Assembly: GCA_040388535.1 (NCBI GenBank)
Contig: JAZKBR010000002.1
Location: 962,838 to 1,026,837 of the forward strand
Direction: 5' to 3'
Origin: Gemmatimonadota bacterium
Lineage (GTDB): Bacteria; Gemmatimonadota; Gemmatimonadetes; Gemmatimonadales; GWC2-71-9
Length of the DNA stretch: 64,000 bases
Shown here: positions 36,765 through 45,404 of the stretch, in pieces
Layout: the number at the start of each line of letters is the position of its first letter
Numbering within the stretch: position 1 is the stretch's first letter
Position numbers and translations under genes: made by a program
The notes under the pieces: generated by a model
The model's input: only the letters and a program-made list of their open reading frames with translations
What the model was told of the DNA's origin: nothing
Databases searched by the model: none

Positions 36765-37000
36765 TCCCGGAATACAACGAGCCCGCGGGCGTCAGACGGT
36801 CGCCCCCGGGCGGCGTCTTAGCGAATTATTTAACGTGGCCGCAAGTCGCGGGAAATCGCCACGGGAATCAATTGTTGGTGCCGCCCTTGGGCGGCACCGG
36901 TCATCGCGTCAATCGGAGCTTGAGCTCCCTTTGCTTCGGAAACCGGTGCCGCGCAAGCGCGGCACCACCGGTCGCGGGTCTGGCATCTCGATAGGGCGGG
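36765..37000. other. intergenic region before metH with two GGTGCCGC hairpins
   Basis: The 236-base gap between yggT and metH holds two perfect hairpins: 36877-36898 (GGTGCCGCC arm) and 36945-36966 (GGTGCCGCG arm). A third copy of the same type lies at 45322. A smaller palindrome GGAGCTTGAGCTCC lies between them (36915-36928). I do not recognise a cobalamin or SAM riboswitch. It may be the metH leader, or partly the terminator of the upstream gene. Confidence 0.6.
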
Positions 37001-37594
37001 CTATCCCCAAAACGCATTGAGCACCAGCGTCCTCGCCAATGATAGCACGAGATACGCCACGAGGGGACTGATATCGAACATCCCGACGTTGGGGAGCACC
37101 CGCTGGAGTGGCTCCACCAGCCAGTCGGTGAGGATGTAGAAGATCCGCATGAAGCGGTTGTGCGGCCCCAGCCCAAACCAGGAGCCGATCACTCGGACCA
37201 TCAGGGCGCCGATCAGCAGCGAGAAGGTGTAATGCACGATCGTCGGGAGCAGCAGCCCGGCCGGGTTCGAGGCCAGGGCCAGCAGCCCGAAAATGAACCC
37301 GATGAGCCAGCGGACCAGCGAGATCAGCGCGAGCCCGCCCAGCACGGTGAGGCCGACCAGCCAGAGCGGCGCGCTCTGCGGGTTGCCGCCCGCGCGGACC
37401 AGCCGCTTCTCGACCGGCTTGAGCAGCGGGTCGCTCCAGCCGCGGACGAAGCGGGGCCAGCCGCTGAACGGCTGCAGCTTGCCGCTGCGCACGGCCCAGT
37501 GGGTCAGCGCCACCACGGCCGACAAGGCGAAGGCGCCCGCCACGAAGAGGCGGACGCCGAGATCGATGTAGGCGGCGACGATACCAGGATTCAC
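37001..37594 (-). CDS. YggT family membrane protein
   Basis: The product has 197 residues and about four helices. The C-terminal part has HNRFMRIFYILTDWLVEPLQ and PNVGMFDISPLVAYLVL, which match the YggT core. The N-terminal third is an extra domain with two more helices, so it is longer than the usual 90-190 residues. The role is not established; yggT genes occur with cell-shape and osmotic-stress genes in some bacteria. It lies downstream of the desaturase on the same strand, with four bases between them. Confidence 0.85.
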   Translation of the reverse strand: MNPGIVAAYIDLGVRLFVAGAFALSAVVALTHWAVRSGKLQPFSGWPRFVRGWSDPLLKPVEKRLVRAGGNPQSAPLWLVGLTVLGGLALISLVRWLIGFIFGLLALASNPAGLLLPTIVHYTFSLLIGALMVRVIGSWFGLGPHNRFMRIFYILTDWLVEPLQRVLPNVGMFDISPLVAYLVLSLARTLVLNAFWG

Positions 37595-37598
37595 CAGC

Positions 37599-38573
37599 TC
37601 ACTCCATCACGAATTCGCGCGCGAACGCCACGTCGAAGGCGAAGGTCTTCGCGCGGGCGCGGGTCTCCATCAGGTCGGCGATGCGCAGCAGCCGTGCCGG
37701 CACTTCGAGCAGCCGTTCCTGCGCCTTGCGGCCCCACTCGTCGAGCCCCTCGAGCGTCTCGATCCGCCAGTGCGCCAGCTGTTCCTGCACGATCTTCAGG
37801 TAGTCGCGCGGGCCGTAGATGCCCGAACGACGGATCACGTCGGCGAATTCCTTGAAGCCGGGGATCGTGATCCCGGGCATATCAATAGCCGGCATGATGT
37901 GCGCCGCCGAGCGCAGTGCCTCGCTCGGATCGCGCTTGAGAATTTCGCTGAACACCCTGCGATAGAAGGTGAAGTGGCGTGCCTCTTCCATCGCGATCTT
38001 GGCGAGAATGCCGCCGAGCACCGGTTCGTATTCGCCGATGACGCGACCGGTGTTGGCGTGCGAATACTGCGTCGCCCGCTCCTGCAGCGTGGTGTAGACA
38101 AAGACCCGGTACGGATCCTTGTCCCACTCGGGATGGAAGCCGGCCTTGATGTATTCGAACTTGAGTTCTTCGATCCGGCGCTGATCGACCGCGCCGGTAT
38201 CGCGCATGTAGTCGGAGAGCACCGCCCCGTGGCGATCCTCTTCGGCAGTCCAGAGATCGTTCCAGAGGCGCCAGTGCGAGTCGTCGCCGAGGTACACGGC
38301 AAGCAGACGATGGAAGTGCGGCAGCCCTTCTTCGGTGAGCGTATTCAGCGCGAGCGCGGCACGGCAGGCATCGGGGAAGCCCTTGACCCGTTCGATCAGG
38401 ACCTGGCGATGTTCTTCGGGGTCGGTGCCGGCTTCGGGGGACAGGAGGTCGTGGGGGAACCAGAGCTCCCGCTTCTCCTCGTGCTCCGCCATCCACCCCT
38501 TTACCTGAGGCTCGAGATCCTTGAGGACCTCGACCTTTCGACCCATGACCCGATCCGCGTCCGTCAGACCCAT
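37599..38573 (-). CDS. desA: acyl-[acyl-carrier-protein] desaturase
   Basis: The product has 324 residues of the soluble diiron stearoyl-ACP desaturase type. Both iron motifs EExRH appear as TAEEDRHGA (about 111-119) and MEEARHF (about 199-205), and DLLSPEAGTDPE is typical of the family. It puts a double bond into acyl-ACP, setting membrane fluidity. There is no transmembrane helix. The alternative start at the second Met (38546) is possible. The yggT gene begins four bases beyond its stop. Confidence 0.9.
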   Translation of the reverse strand: MGLTDADRVMGRKVEVLKDLEPQVKGWMAEHEEKRELWFPHDLLSPEAGTDPEEHRQVLIERVKGFPDACRAALALNTLTEEGLPHFHRLLAVYLGDDSHWRLWNDLWTAEEDRHGAVLSDYMRDTGAVDQRRIEELKFEYIKAGFHPEWDKDPYRVFVYTTLQERATQYSHANTGRVIGEYEPVLGGILAKIAMEEARHFTFYRRVFSEILKRDPSEALRSAAHIMPAIDMPGITIPGFKEFADVIRRSGIYGPRDYLKIVQEQLAHWRIETLEGLDEWGRKAQERLLEVPARLLRIADLMETRARAKTFAFDVAFAREFVME

Positions 38574-38698
38574 CGCAAGTCCATTCCTGGTTTCGCCTTA
38601 CGACCATCGGTGCAACCGGATCGAGGGCAGGGGCCCCCCACCGATTGAGCAGTCGTCTAATGTAATGGCGAAAGTCGGGGCGGAAGGGGCCAGCGGGA

Positions 38699-38971
38699 CT
38701 ATTTCGTCCGGCACCGCGTGCTGATCGCCGGCCGGTTGTCGCAGGCGATGGTTTCGTTCATCCCGTGGGCCAGCGGGCCGCACGCCGTCGAATGCGCCGC
38801 CCGCGTCGCCTCGGCCTCGGTCTCGTGCGACGCCTTGGCGCAGTTGTTCCCGCCGTTGAATTCCACGCAGACATCGCATTCCACCTTCTGGGCCGAGAGC
38901 GTGGTCCAGGCGAGGAACGCAAAGAAGGCGACGATGAGGGCGAGCCAGCCGAGCGTGCGGGGTTTTGCCAT
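38699..38971 (-). CDS. small Cys-rich envelope protein
   Basis: The product has 90 residues. An N-terminal helix (LGWLALIVAFFAFLAWTTLS) is followed by a Cys-rich segment with cysteines at 32, 35, 44, 64, 77 and 87 and several His residues. The even number of Cys could form three disulfides outside the membrane, or bind metal. I do not know the family. It starts beside a purine-rich heptamer arm and lies upstream of the desaturase after a 125-base gap. Confidence 0.65.
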   Translation of the reverse strand: MAKPRTLGWLALIVAFFAFLAWTTLSAQKVECDVCVEFNGGNNCAKASHETEAEATRAAHSTACGPLAHGMNETIACDNRPAISTRCRTK

Positions 38972-38988
38972 GGGGGGAATCTAAGGTG

Positions 38989-39085
38989 AGGGGAAGGGAG
39001 AAGGGGGAAGAGCGCGATACGGCCCGATCATCGAGTGACATCTGTTCCTCCCTTCCCCCTTCCCCCTTCCCCTATCTTCTCTCTC
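38989..39085. repeat. GGGAGAA/TTCTCCC-type inverted arms in a divergent promoter
   Basis: The left arm (about 38990-39013) has purine-rich units such as GGGGAAGGGAGAAGGGGGAA. The right arm (about 39049-39085) has complementary CCCTTCC-type units up to the ATG of the outer-membrane gene. About 35 bases separate them. The genes on both sides start here, so this copy is not at a gene end. Confidence 0.75.
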
Positions 39086-39856
39086 ATGCGACTTACCCTC
39101 CTGCTCTCGCTCCTCCTCGCCGCTCCGCTCTCCGCCCAGACCGACTACCGCAACCTCGACGATGGCCGACCCATCGCGACCGAGGATGCCTGGCCCATCG
39201 AGCATCGCGGCTTCGAGCTGATGGTGCCCGTGGCGATCTCTCGCGTGGCGGGGCGCAGCGAGAGCGTGGTCACGCCGGAGCTGGGGTGGGGGATCTTCCG
39301 CAACGCGATGATCGGCGGCAAGCTGCCGGTGCTGCTCGGAGATGGCGGCGGCATCGCCGGGCCGCGCGCCTACGCCTTCTACAGCTTCAATTCCGAAACC
39401 GCTGCCCTCCCCGGGTTCGCGCTTCGAGCCGATGTCGCCTTTCCCGGCGGCGCCGCTGCAGGGGATCGCGCCACCGTGGCACTGAAGGCGATCGCGACGC
39501 GCAGCTGGGGCCGCTTCCGAACCCACCTCAACGTTGTGCATGGTTTCGGCGACGGCAGCTCACTCCCCGCCGCCGAGGCCGCGCCGCGCTGGGGCGGTTC
39601 GCTGGCCGCTGACCTGCTCTCGATTCGCCGGAGTACCCTCTTCCTGCTTGAGGTGCGCGCGGCCCAGTCGGTCGTCGGTGGCGCCTTCGAGTGGGCGGCC
39701 GCGACCGGCCTCCGCGCGCAGCTCGCGCCGACTCTGGTCTTTGACCTGGGCGTCGCGACATCCATCTCCCGAGACGACGGCAATGAACGCTCCCTCACCC
39801 TGGGGCTGTCGCACGCCTTCGGCATCGCCGCCCTCTGGCCGCGAGGTGCGAAATGA
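39086..39856 (+). CDS. putative outer-membrane beta-barrel protein
   Basis: The product has 256 residues with a signal peptide (MRLTLLLSLLLAAPLSAQ). The remainder alternates polar and hydrophobic residues, with strands such as ELMVPVAISRVA, AYAFYSFNSETAALPGFAL and LVFDLGVATSISR, ending LTLGLSHAFGIAALW. That fits a small outer-membrane barrel or transporter-like protein. The family is not certain. ATG 39086 gives the signal peptide, and the next gene starts on its stop codon (ATGA), so the pair should act together. Confidence 0.75.
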   Translation: MRLTLLLSLLLAAPLSAQTDYRNLDDGRPIATEDAWPIEHRGFELMVPVAISRVAGRSESVVTPELGWGIFRNAMIGGKLPVLLGDGGGIAGPRAYAFYSFNSETAALPGFALRADVAFPGGAAAGDRATVALKAIATRSWGRFRTHLNVVHGFGDGSSLPAAEAAPRWGGSLAADLLSIRRSTLFLLEVRAAQSVVGGAFEWAAATGLRAQLAPTLVFDLGVATSISRDDGNERSLTLGLSHAFGIAALWPRGAK

Positions 39857-40827
39857 TCCGCACCCTCGCACTCGCGCTGCTGCTCGCGTCGCCGCTGACG
39901 CTGGCGGCGCAAGACGGTCGCGACGAATCGATGTATTACCCGGGTTCCTTCAACTGGCAGTTCCTGAAGCAGTATCCCGATGCGGCGAAGCTCTTCCACG
40001 CCTTCGACTACGGCCACGCGATCCTCTACGAGCGGCTGCTCACGCTGCCGAATGATCGGGCCACCGCGGCGCTGGCGACCGACTTCGACTTCCTCACGCG
40101 CGACCTGCTGGTCCATCCGCCGAAGTTCTCGATCGCCGAAGAAGCGGTGATGCCGCACTACGCCCGCTTTGCGTGGCCCGCGAAGCAGGCCTTCGACTGG
40201 GCCCACCTGCTGCATCGCCAGATCTACGATCTCTATGCCGATGAACGGCTTGCCCCCGCGCGGCGCGATTCGCTCATCGAGCGCGTGACCGACGCCTATC
40301 TCAGCGATGCCGATTACGCCTTCGCTGCCGTGCCCAAGGCGATGGAGTTGATGGATGACCAGCCCTTCTCGCAACGCTTCCGTAAAGAGCAGCCGAAGTT
40401 CAACGGGCTGATCTGGGCCTATCACTGGCTGCAGGTCGGACTCTACGAGCCATTCCTTGCGGGCAAGACCGCGGCCGACCGCCGTGCCGGCGTCGACGGA
40501 GTGGTGCGCCGCTTCCGGCAGATGGTGGCCGATCCGGCGCGATTCCCGACCGTGATGCCGATGACATCAGCAGTGGCGCCACGCTTCAGCGCCGCGCATC
40601 CGCGCGCCGCCGCGATCTTCGACAACCTCCATATGACGCACGACATCATCAGCGACATCCTCGCTTCGACCACGATGTCACGCAGCGCCAAGGGGAGCGA
40701 GATCCGCAAGCAGCTCGCCGAGATGCGGAATCCCAAGGACAAGCTGATGGGGTGGGACCACTGGAAGATGATGGGCGAGATGATGGGAGGAGTCGACAAG
40801 ATGGGCGGCGAGGCGCACCCGGACTAG
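39853..40827 (+). CDS. secreted His-rich helical protein of unknown function
   Basis: The product has 324 residues with a signal peptide (MIRTLALALLLASPLTLAA). The mature part is mostly helical and rich in His, Trp and Tyr. His residues at 49, 55, 88, 102, 118, 121 and 191, often near Glu (H55 to E60, E97 to H102), could bind iron or heme, but no known motif is met. It is coupled to the outer-membrane barrel gene by a four-base overlap. Its TAG stop lies in the first unit of a GACTAGA-type repeat. Confidence 0.7.
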   Translation: MIRTLALALLLASPLTLAAQDGRDESMYYPGSFNWQFLKQYPDAAKLFHAFDYGHAILYERLLTLPNDRATAALATDFDFLTRDLLVHPPKFSIAEEAVMPHYARFAWPAKQAFDWAHLLHRQIYDLYADERLAPARRDSLIERVTDAYLSDADYAFAAVPKAMELMDDQPFSQRFRKEQPKFNGLIWAYHWLQVGLYEPFLAGKTAADRRAGVDGVVRRFRQMVADPARFPTVMPMTSAVAPRFSAAHPRAAAIFDNLHMTHDIISDILASTTMSRSAKGSEIRKQLAEMRNPKDKLMGWDHWKMMGEMMGGVDKMGGEAHPD

Positions 40828-40954
40828 AGACTAGCGACGTGTCACCCTGAGCGAAGCGAGGGGGCGGAGCATCGTTCTGGAGCAGAGTTCCGCCCCCTCA
40901 CTTCGTTCAGGGTGACAATCTCCCTTCCCCCTTCTCCCTTCTCGCTTCTCGTTC
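40826..40954. repeat. composite repeat between convergent genes
   Basis: A short GACTAGAGACTAG arm carries the stop codon of the upstream gene. The palindromic core is at 40841-40917 (left CCCTGAGCGAAGCGAGGGGG, right the complementary form). CCCTTCT-type units follow at about 40918-40954 and end at the mgtE stop. Here arms of two different 7-mer types flank one core. Confidence 0.85.
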
Positions 40955-42343
40955 TTACAGCAACGTCCCCCGCAGAATCAGCGACGCCACCGAGAAGTAG
41001 ATCACCAGTCCGGTGACGTCCACCAGCGTCGCCACGAACGGCGCGCTCGCACTCGCCGGGTCGAGCCCGAAGCGCCGCAGCACGAACGGCAGCATCGATC
41101 CGGCGAGTGACCCGAAGAGCACCACCCCGATCAGCGACAGAAACACCGTCATGCCCAGCAGCAGGTAATGCGGGCCGTAGTCGTAGAAGCCGAGGAATTG
41201 CCAGAGCGTAATCCGCAGGAAGCCTATGCCGCCGAGCATCGTGCCCAGCGTGAGTCCCGAGGGCAGCTCGCGGACCACTACACGCCACCAGTCGGCCAGC
41301 GTCACTTCCTTGAGCGCCATCGCGCGGATGATGAGCGAGGTGGCCTGCGATCCTGAATTGCCCCCCGACGAGATGATCAGCGGGATGAAGAGCGCCACCA
41401 CCGCGGCCTTGGCGATCTCGTGCTCGAAATATCCCATCGCCTGCGCCGTGAGCGTTTCGCCCACGAAGAGCACCGCGAGCCAGCCGCCGCGCTTGCGCAG
41501 CATCTCGACGAACGAGATCTGCAGATACGGCTCGTCGATCGCCTCCATACCGCCGAACTTCTGGACGTCCTCGGTCTGCTCCGACACCAGCGCGTCGATG
41601 ATGTCGTCAACCGTGACGATGCCGAGCACGTGGTTCCGTTCGTCGATCACTGGAATCGCGAGCAGGTTGTACTTGCCGATGAGGCGCGCGACATCCTCTC
41701 GATCGACCAGCGGCCCCACGGTGAGCGGCTTCCGTCCCTCGCCGATGCCTGCGACTCGCGTCGGCCCCGGCACCATCATCACCTCGCGCAGCGAGATCAC
41801 CCGCTCGAGCGTGTTGCTCCCCGGCTCGAGCACATAGATGGCGTACACCGTCTCCTTCGCGTTGCCGACCTCGGCGATGTGCTTCTTCACTTCGTCCGCG
41901 GTCCAGGTGCTCGGCACCCCCACGAACTCCGTCGTCATCAGACCGCCCGCCGATGTCGGCGGGTAGTTCATCAGGGTGCGGAGCGTGTCCCGGGTCGGGG
42001 CAGGGAGGAAGTGCAGCAGCCGCGCGCGGCCGGCATCCGACAACTCGCGGTAGAGGTCGACCTGCTGGTCGGCCGAGAGGCCATCGAGCAGCGCGGCCGA
42101 GGTCGACTCGTCGAGCGCCTCGAAGATCTCACCGCGGCGTTCGAGCTCCGGTTCGTCGAGCACCTGCACGGCGCGATGGAACGGCAACGCCCCCACGACA
42201 CGCACGGCCGCTTCGAGCGGCAGCGCGTTGACGGCCTCGGCGAGATCGACTGGACGGAGGTCAGCGCAGGCGGCGACGAAATCTTCTTCGTCGCCGCTGA
42301 GGAGGTAGAGGAATTCCGGGGTAAGACCTGGAGGGACAGACAC
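40955..42343 (-). CDS. mgtE: magnesium transporter MgtE
   Basis: The product has 462 residues. An N-terminal helical MgtE domain (about 30-135), two CBS domains (about 140-265, with TTEFVGVPSTW and GIVTVDDIIDAL) and five transmembrane helices (about 290-460, with PLIISSGGNSGSQATSLI, the pore helix motif) are all present. The soluble part senses cytosolic Mg2+ and closes the channel. It ends convergent with a secreted protein at a composite repeat. Confidence 0.95.
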   Translation of the reverse strand: MSVPPGLTPEFLYLLSGDEEDFVAACADLRPVDLAEAVNALPLEAAVRVVGALPFHRAVQVLDEPELERRGEIFEALDESTSAALLDGLSADQQVDLYRELSDAGRARLLHFLPAPTRDTLRTLMNYPPTSAGGLMTTEFVGVPSTWTADEVKKHIAEVGNAKETVYAIYVLEPGSNTLERVISLREVMMVPGPTRVAGIGEGRKPLTVGPLVDREDVARLIGKYNLLAIPVIDERNHVLGIVTVDDIIDALVSEQTEDVQKFGGMEAIDEPYLQISFVEMLRKRGGWLAVLFVGETLTAQAMGYFEHEIAKAAVVALFIPLIISSGGNSGSQATSLIIRAMALKEVTLADWWRVVVRELPSGLTLGTMLGGIGFLRITLWQFLGFYDYGPHYLLLGMTVFLSLIGVVLFGSLAGSMLPFVLRRFGLDPASASAPFVATLVDVTGLVIYFSVASLILRGTLL

Positions 42344-42367
42344 GAGCGGGCCCTCCGGGGTGCGGTG

Positions 42368-42748
42368 CTAGTGCTTCGGCAGTCCTGCGGTCTCGTCGCC
42401 CGACTTGCCGTCGGTAATCGGCGAGACCTGCGAGACCCAGCCGCTGGCGAAGGTCACCGTGAGTCGGTGGCCGAGCGTGTCGGGAACCGTGCTCTTGATC
42501 TCGGGGAACTTCTTGGCGTAGGCCAGGGCAGCATCGGCCTGCTTGGCGAAGCCCTCGGGGGTGTCGGCGCCGTGGGCCTTGCCGAACTCCCGGCCGACGG
42601 CCATCGCGATCGCCTGCTCCGGGCCGTACTTGGCGTATTCATCGGCCGACATCAGGCCGTCCTGGCCCGCGACGTACTTGTAGCGGTCGTAGGTCGGGCA
42701 GGCGGCTACACCGAGAGTCAGGGCGAGCAAGGGAACAAGACGGCGCAT
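42368..42748 (-). CDS. small putative lipoprotein
   Basis: The product has 126 residues. MRRLVPLLALTLGVAACP is a signal peptide with a lipobox (LGVAAC), so Cys17 would be lipidated. The mature part is acidic, with a helical region (EYAKYGPEQAIAMAVGREFG) and a beta-rich end with RLTVTFASGWVSQV. No family is recognised. It is transcribed divergently from the P5C dehydrogenase gene and sits 24 bases upstream of mgtE on the same strand. Confidence 0.75.
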   Translation of the reverse strand: MRRLVPLLALTLGVAACPTYDRYKYVAGQDGLMSADEYAKYGPEQAIAMAVGREFGKAHGADTPEGFAKQADAALAYAKKFPEIKSTVPDTLGHRLTVTFASGWVSQVSPITDGKSGDETAGLPKH

Positions 42749-42883
42749 CGGGTCGTTCTCCGGACGAAGTCGAGCTGGGTGACGGCCCCAAAGGTAACGA
42801 TCGAAGGGCCAATGAGCATCCTTGCTCGGGCCGGGGGGGCGGCCTACCCTTCCCGCCGACCAGAACCCCGCAGGAGTAGCCCC

Positions 42884-44506
42884 ATGAGCGCCATCGGCAA
42901 CATTCCCAATCCCGTCAACGAACCGGTCCTCAGCTATGCCCCGGGCACGGCCGAGCGCGCCGCACTGCAGGCCGCGGTCAAGACCCTGGGCAGCAGCGTG
43001 ACCGATATCCCGGTAGTCATCAACGGCGTCGAGCATCGTCCCGGCAAGACGGTCCGGGTCACCTCGCCGCAGAACCACCAGCATCATCTCGCCAACACCC
43101 ACCAGACCACGCCCGAGCTGTTGCAGCAGGCGATGGATGGCGCGGTCGCGGCCCAGCGTGACTGGGAGCGGATGCCCTTCGTCGATCGCGCCGCGATCTT
43201 CCTCAAGGCCGCCGACCTGCTCGCCGGTCCGTGGCGCGCCCGGATCAACGCGGCGACGCTGCTGGGGCAGGGGAAGACCCCGCACCAGGCCGAGATCGAC
43301 GCCGCCTGCGAACTCGCCGACTTCTTCCGCTTCAACGTCCACTACGCCGAGCGCCTGCTGCACGAGCAGCCGATCTCGGTGCCGGGCGTCTGGAATCGAC
43401 TCGAGCATCGCGCCCTCGAAGGCTTCATCTACGCGGTGACGCCGTTCAACTTCACCGCCATCGGAGGCAACCTCCCGACCGCGCCGGCGATTCTCGGCAA
43501 CGTGGTGCTCTGGAAGCCTTCGGCCACGGCCGCTCTCTCGAACTGGCTGATCTACGACATGCTGCGCGAGGCAGGGCTGCCACCCGGCGTGATCCAGTTC
43601 ATCCCGGGTGACTCAGTCCAGACCTCGGCCGCGCTCCTCGATGATCGCCGTCTCGCCGGCATCCACTTCACTGGCTCCACGGCGGTCTTCCGCGGACTCT
43701 GGCTCGGTGTCGCCGAGCGGCTCGGCAAGTACCGTTCGTACCCGCGCATTGTCGGCGAGACCGGTGGCAAGGACTTCATCCTCGCCCACCAGAGCGCCGA
43801 CGTCGAAGCGCTGGTTACCGGCCTCATCCGTGGCGCCTTCGAGTATCAGGGGCAGAAGTGCTCGGCGGCCTCGCGCTGCTACATCCCCAAGTCGCTCTGG
43901 CCGAAGGTGAAGCAGCGGATGCAGGAAGAGATCGCGAAGATCAAGGTCGGCGACCCGGCCGACTTCTCGGTCTTCGTAGGCGCCGTGATCGATGAGCGCG
44001 CCTTCACCAAGCTCGATGGCGTGCTGACCGCCGCGAAGAGTGATGCCGGCGTTGAAGTGGTTGCAGGTGGCACTTCCGATCGTAGCACCGGCTGGTTCAT
44101 CAACCCGACGCTGCTGCGCGTCGACGATCCGAAGCATCGCTTCATGCAGGAAGAGTTCTTCGGGCCGATCCTCACTGCCTATGTCTACGACGACGCCAAG
44201 TGGGATGAGGTGCTGCAGCTGGTCGACTCGGCCACCGACTACGCCCTCACCGGCGCCGTCTTCGCGCAGGATCGTCGCGCAGTGTTGCAGGCCAACGAGG
44301 CGCTGCGCCACGCGGCGGGCAACTTCTACGTCAACGACAAGTGCACCGGAGCAGTGGTCGGTCAGCAGCCCTTTGGCGGTGGTCGCGCGAGCGGCACCAA
44401 CGACAAGGCCGGCTCGATCCTCAATCTCTACCGCTGGACCTCGGCCCGGACCATCAAGGAACTCGGCAACCCGCCGGTGGATTGGCGGTACCCGTACCTG
44501 GGATGA
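42884..44506 (+). CDS. pruA: L-glutamate gamma-semialdehyde (P5C) dehydrogenase
   Basis: The product has 540 residues. It oxidises the semialdehyde from proline breakdown to glutamate with NAD+. Signatures are TPFNFTAIGGNLPTAPA and WKPSATAALSNW of the NAD site, the catalytic Glu in VGETGGKDF, the catalytic Cys in YQGQKCSAASR, and EEFFGPILTAYVY. The single-domain form lacks a proline dehydrogenase part. The chosen ATG 42884 follows an AGGAG site. A longer frame upstream is antisense to mgtE and is rejected. A palindromic repeat core follows the stop within ten bases. Confidence 0.95.
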   Translation: MSAIGNIPNPVNEPVLSYAPGTAERAALQAAVKTLGSSVTDIPVVINGVEHRPGKTVRVTSPQNHQHHLANTHQTTPELLQQAMDGAVAAQRDWERMPFVDRAAIFLKAADLLAGPWRARINAATLLGQGKTPHQAEIDAACELADFFRFNVHYAERLLHEQPISVPGVWNRLEHRALEGFIYAVTPFNFTAIGGNLPTAPAILGNVVLWKPSATAALSNWLIYDMLREAGLPPGVIQFIPGDSVQTSAALLDDRRLAGIHFTGSTAVFRGLWLGVAERLGKYRSYPRIVGETGGKDFILAHQSADVEALVTGLIRGAFEYQGQKCSAASRCYIPKSLWPKVKQRMQEEIAKIKVGDPADFSVFVGAVIDERAFTKLDGVLTAAKSDAGVEVVAGGTSDRSTGWFINPTLLRVDDPKHRFMQEEFFGPILTAYVYDDAKWDEVLQLVDSATDYALTGAVFAQDRRAVLQANEALRHAAGNFYVNDKCTGAVVGQQPFGGGRASGTNDKAGSILNLYRWTSARTIKELGNPPVDWRYPYLG

Positions 44507-44512
44507 GTCGTT

Positions 44513-44589
44513 GTCACCCTGAACGCAGTGAGGGGGCGGAGCTCGGCTGTACCGCGATGCTCGGCCCCCTCGCTGCGCTCAGGGAGACA
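44513..44589. repeat. palindromic core repeat after pruA
   Basis: A copy of the palindromic core begins seven bases after the pruA stop: left half CCCTGAACGCAGTGAGGGGG, right half GGCCCCCTCGCTGCGCTCAG. Heptamer arms are not evident. It lies between two same-strand genes and may help end the pruA transcript. Confidence 0.85.
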
Positions 44590-44607
44590 ACCCCGCTTGC
44601 GCAATTC

Positions 44608-45315
44608 GTGGCCTTGGGCAAGTGGGGGCTGCTCGCCCTCCTCTTCGCCCCGCGCTATCCCGTCCGCGCACTCGATGGCGCTTCGTTCACCGAATCGATC
44701 CGGACCGAAGCGATCACAAGGATTTCGAACAGCTCGCGCCGCCGCCTCGTGGCGCGCGAAGCGCACTTCTCGAGCACACTGCACGGTGACACGCTGGTGG
44801 TGAGTGCCGACAGCGTCACGCTGAGCGAACTCGCCGATGGTCACAGTCGCACCCTCGACACCGACGGCTTTGTCGGCGGGCTTTACCGCCTCCTGGTCGA
44901 TTCGATCGGCCGCTCCACCCTCATCGAGCGACCCTTCGTTCCCGACGACATTGTCGAGGTGAGTGATCTGAGCCGCGCGATGGACGACTTCCTGCCGCCG
45001 TTGCCGCCGGAGCTTGCCATCGATGGCAGCATCGATGCAGGCGGGCGCACGTGGCATCGGACTGCCGATTCGAGTGGCATGCGCCGCTTTCGCTGGAGCC
45101 TTCGTCTCTCGCAGGATCGCACCGAGGCCGTGGGCGACTCGGTTCCGGCCACCATCGCCGGTGAGAGTCGCGAGTCCGGCGCGATGGCCTGGAGCCCGAC
45201 GCGCGGCCCCTTGGCCTGGACCCGCCGGATCGAATCCGACATCACCACCCGCTTGCGCGGCCAGACCATCATGGCGAGTGTAGTGCAACGCATCGACGTC
45301 CGACGGACCCGGTGA
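44608..45315 (+). CDS. unknown protein with possible signal sequence
   Basis: The frame from GTG 44608 encodes 235 residues and starts with a short hydrophobic stretch (LGKWGLLALLFAP) that could be a signal peptide. The rest resembles a beta-rich secreted protein (REAHFSSTLHGDTLVVSADSV, then GGRTWHRTADSSG and SLRLSQDRTEAVGDSV). The family is not known to me. The open frame extends upstream into pruA, so the start is uncertain; a repeat core occupies 44513-44589 before it. A hairpin unit follows the stop by about six bases. Confidence 0.6.
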   Translation: MALGKWGLLALLFAPRYPVRALDGASFTESIRTEAITRISNSSRRRLVAREAHFSSTLHGDTLVVSADSVTLSELADGHSRTLDTDGFVGGLYRLLVDSIGRSTLIERPFVPDDIVEVSDLSRAMDDFLPPLPPELAIDGSIDAGGRTWHRTADSSGMRRFRWSLRLSQDRTEAVGDSVPATIAGESRESGAMAWSPTRGPLAWTRRIESDITTRLRGQTIMASVVQRIDVRRTR

Positions 45316-45321
45316 GTTGGT

Positions 45322-45343
45322 GGTGCCGCGCTCGCGCGGCACC
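45322..45343. repeat. GGTGCCGCG hairpin unit
   Basis: GGTGCCGCG and CGCGGCACC pair perfectly around four bases. It is the third copy of the hairpin seen twice upstream of metH (36877, 36945). It sits six bases after a stop codon and ahead of the M20 peptidase gene, where it could act as a terminator stem. Confidence 0.75.
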
Positions 45344-45404
45344 GATCCCACCTTCCCGACGGGCCTGCTCGCGCCGCGCCTCGCGTGGCGCAGATCGCAC
45401 CTTC

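Noticed and set aside
36765-37000. Cobalamin or SAM riboswitch in front of metH
   Set aside because: I could not find the conserved core motifs; only simple hairpins are visible.
41420-42883. In-frame upstream extension of P5C dehydrogenase
   Set aside because: It is antisense to mgtE and the small lipoprotein; ATG 42884 with AGGAG gives the normal family length.
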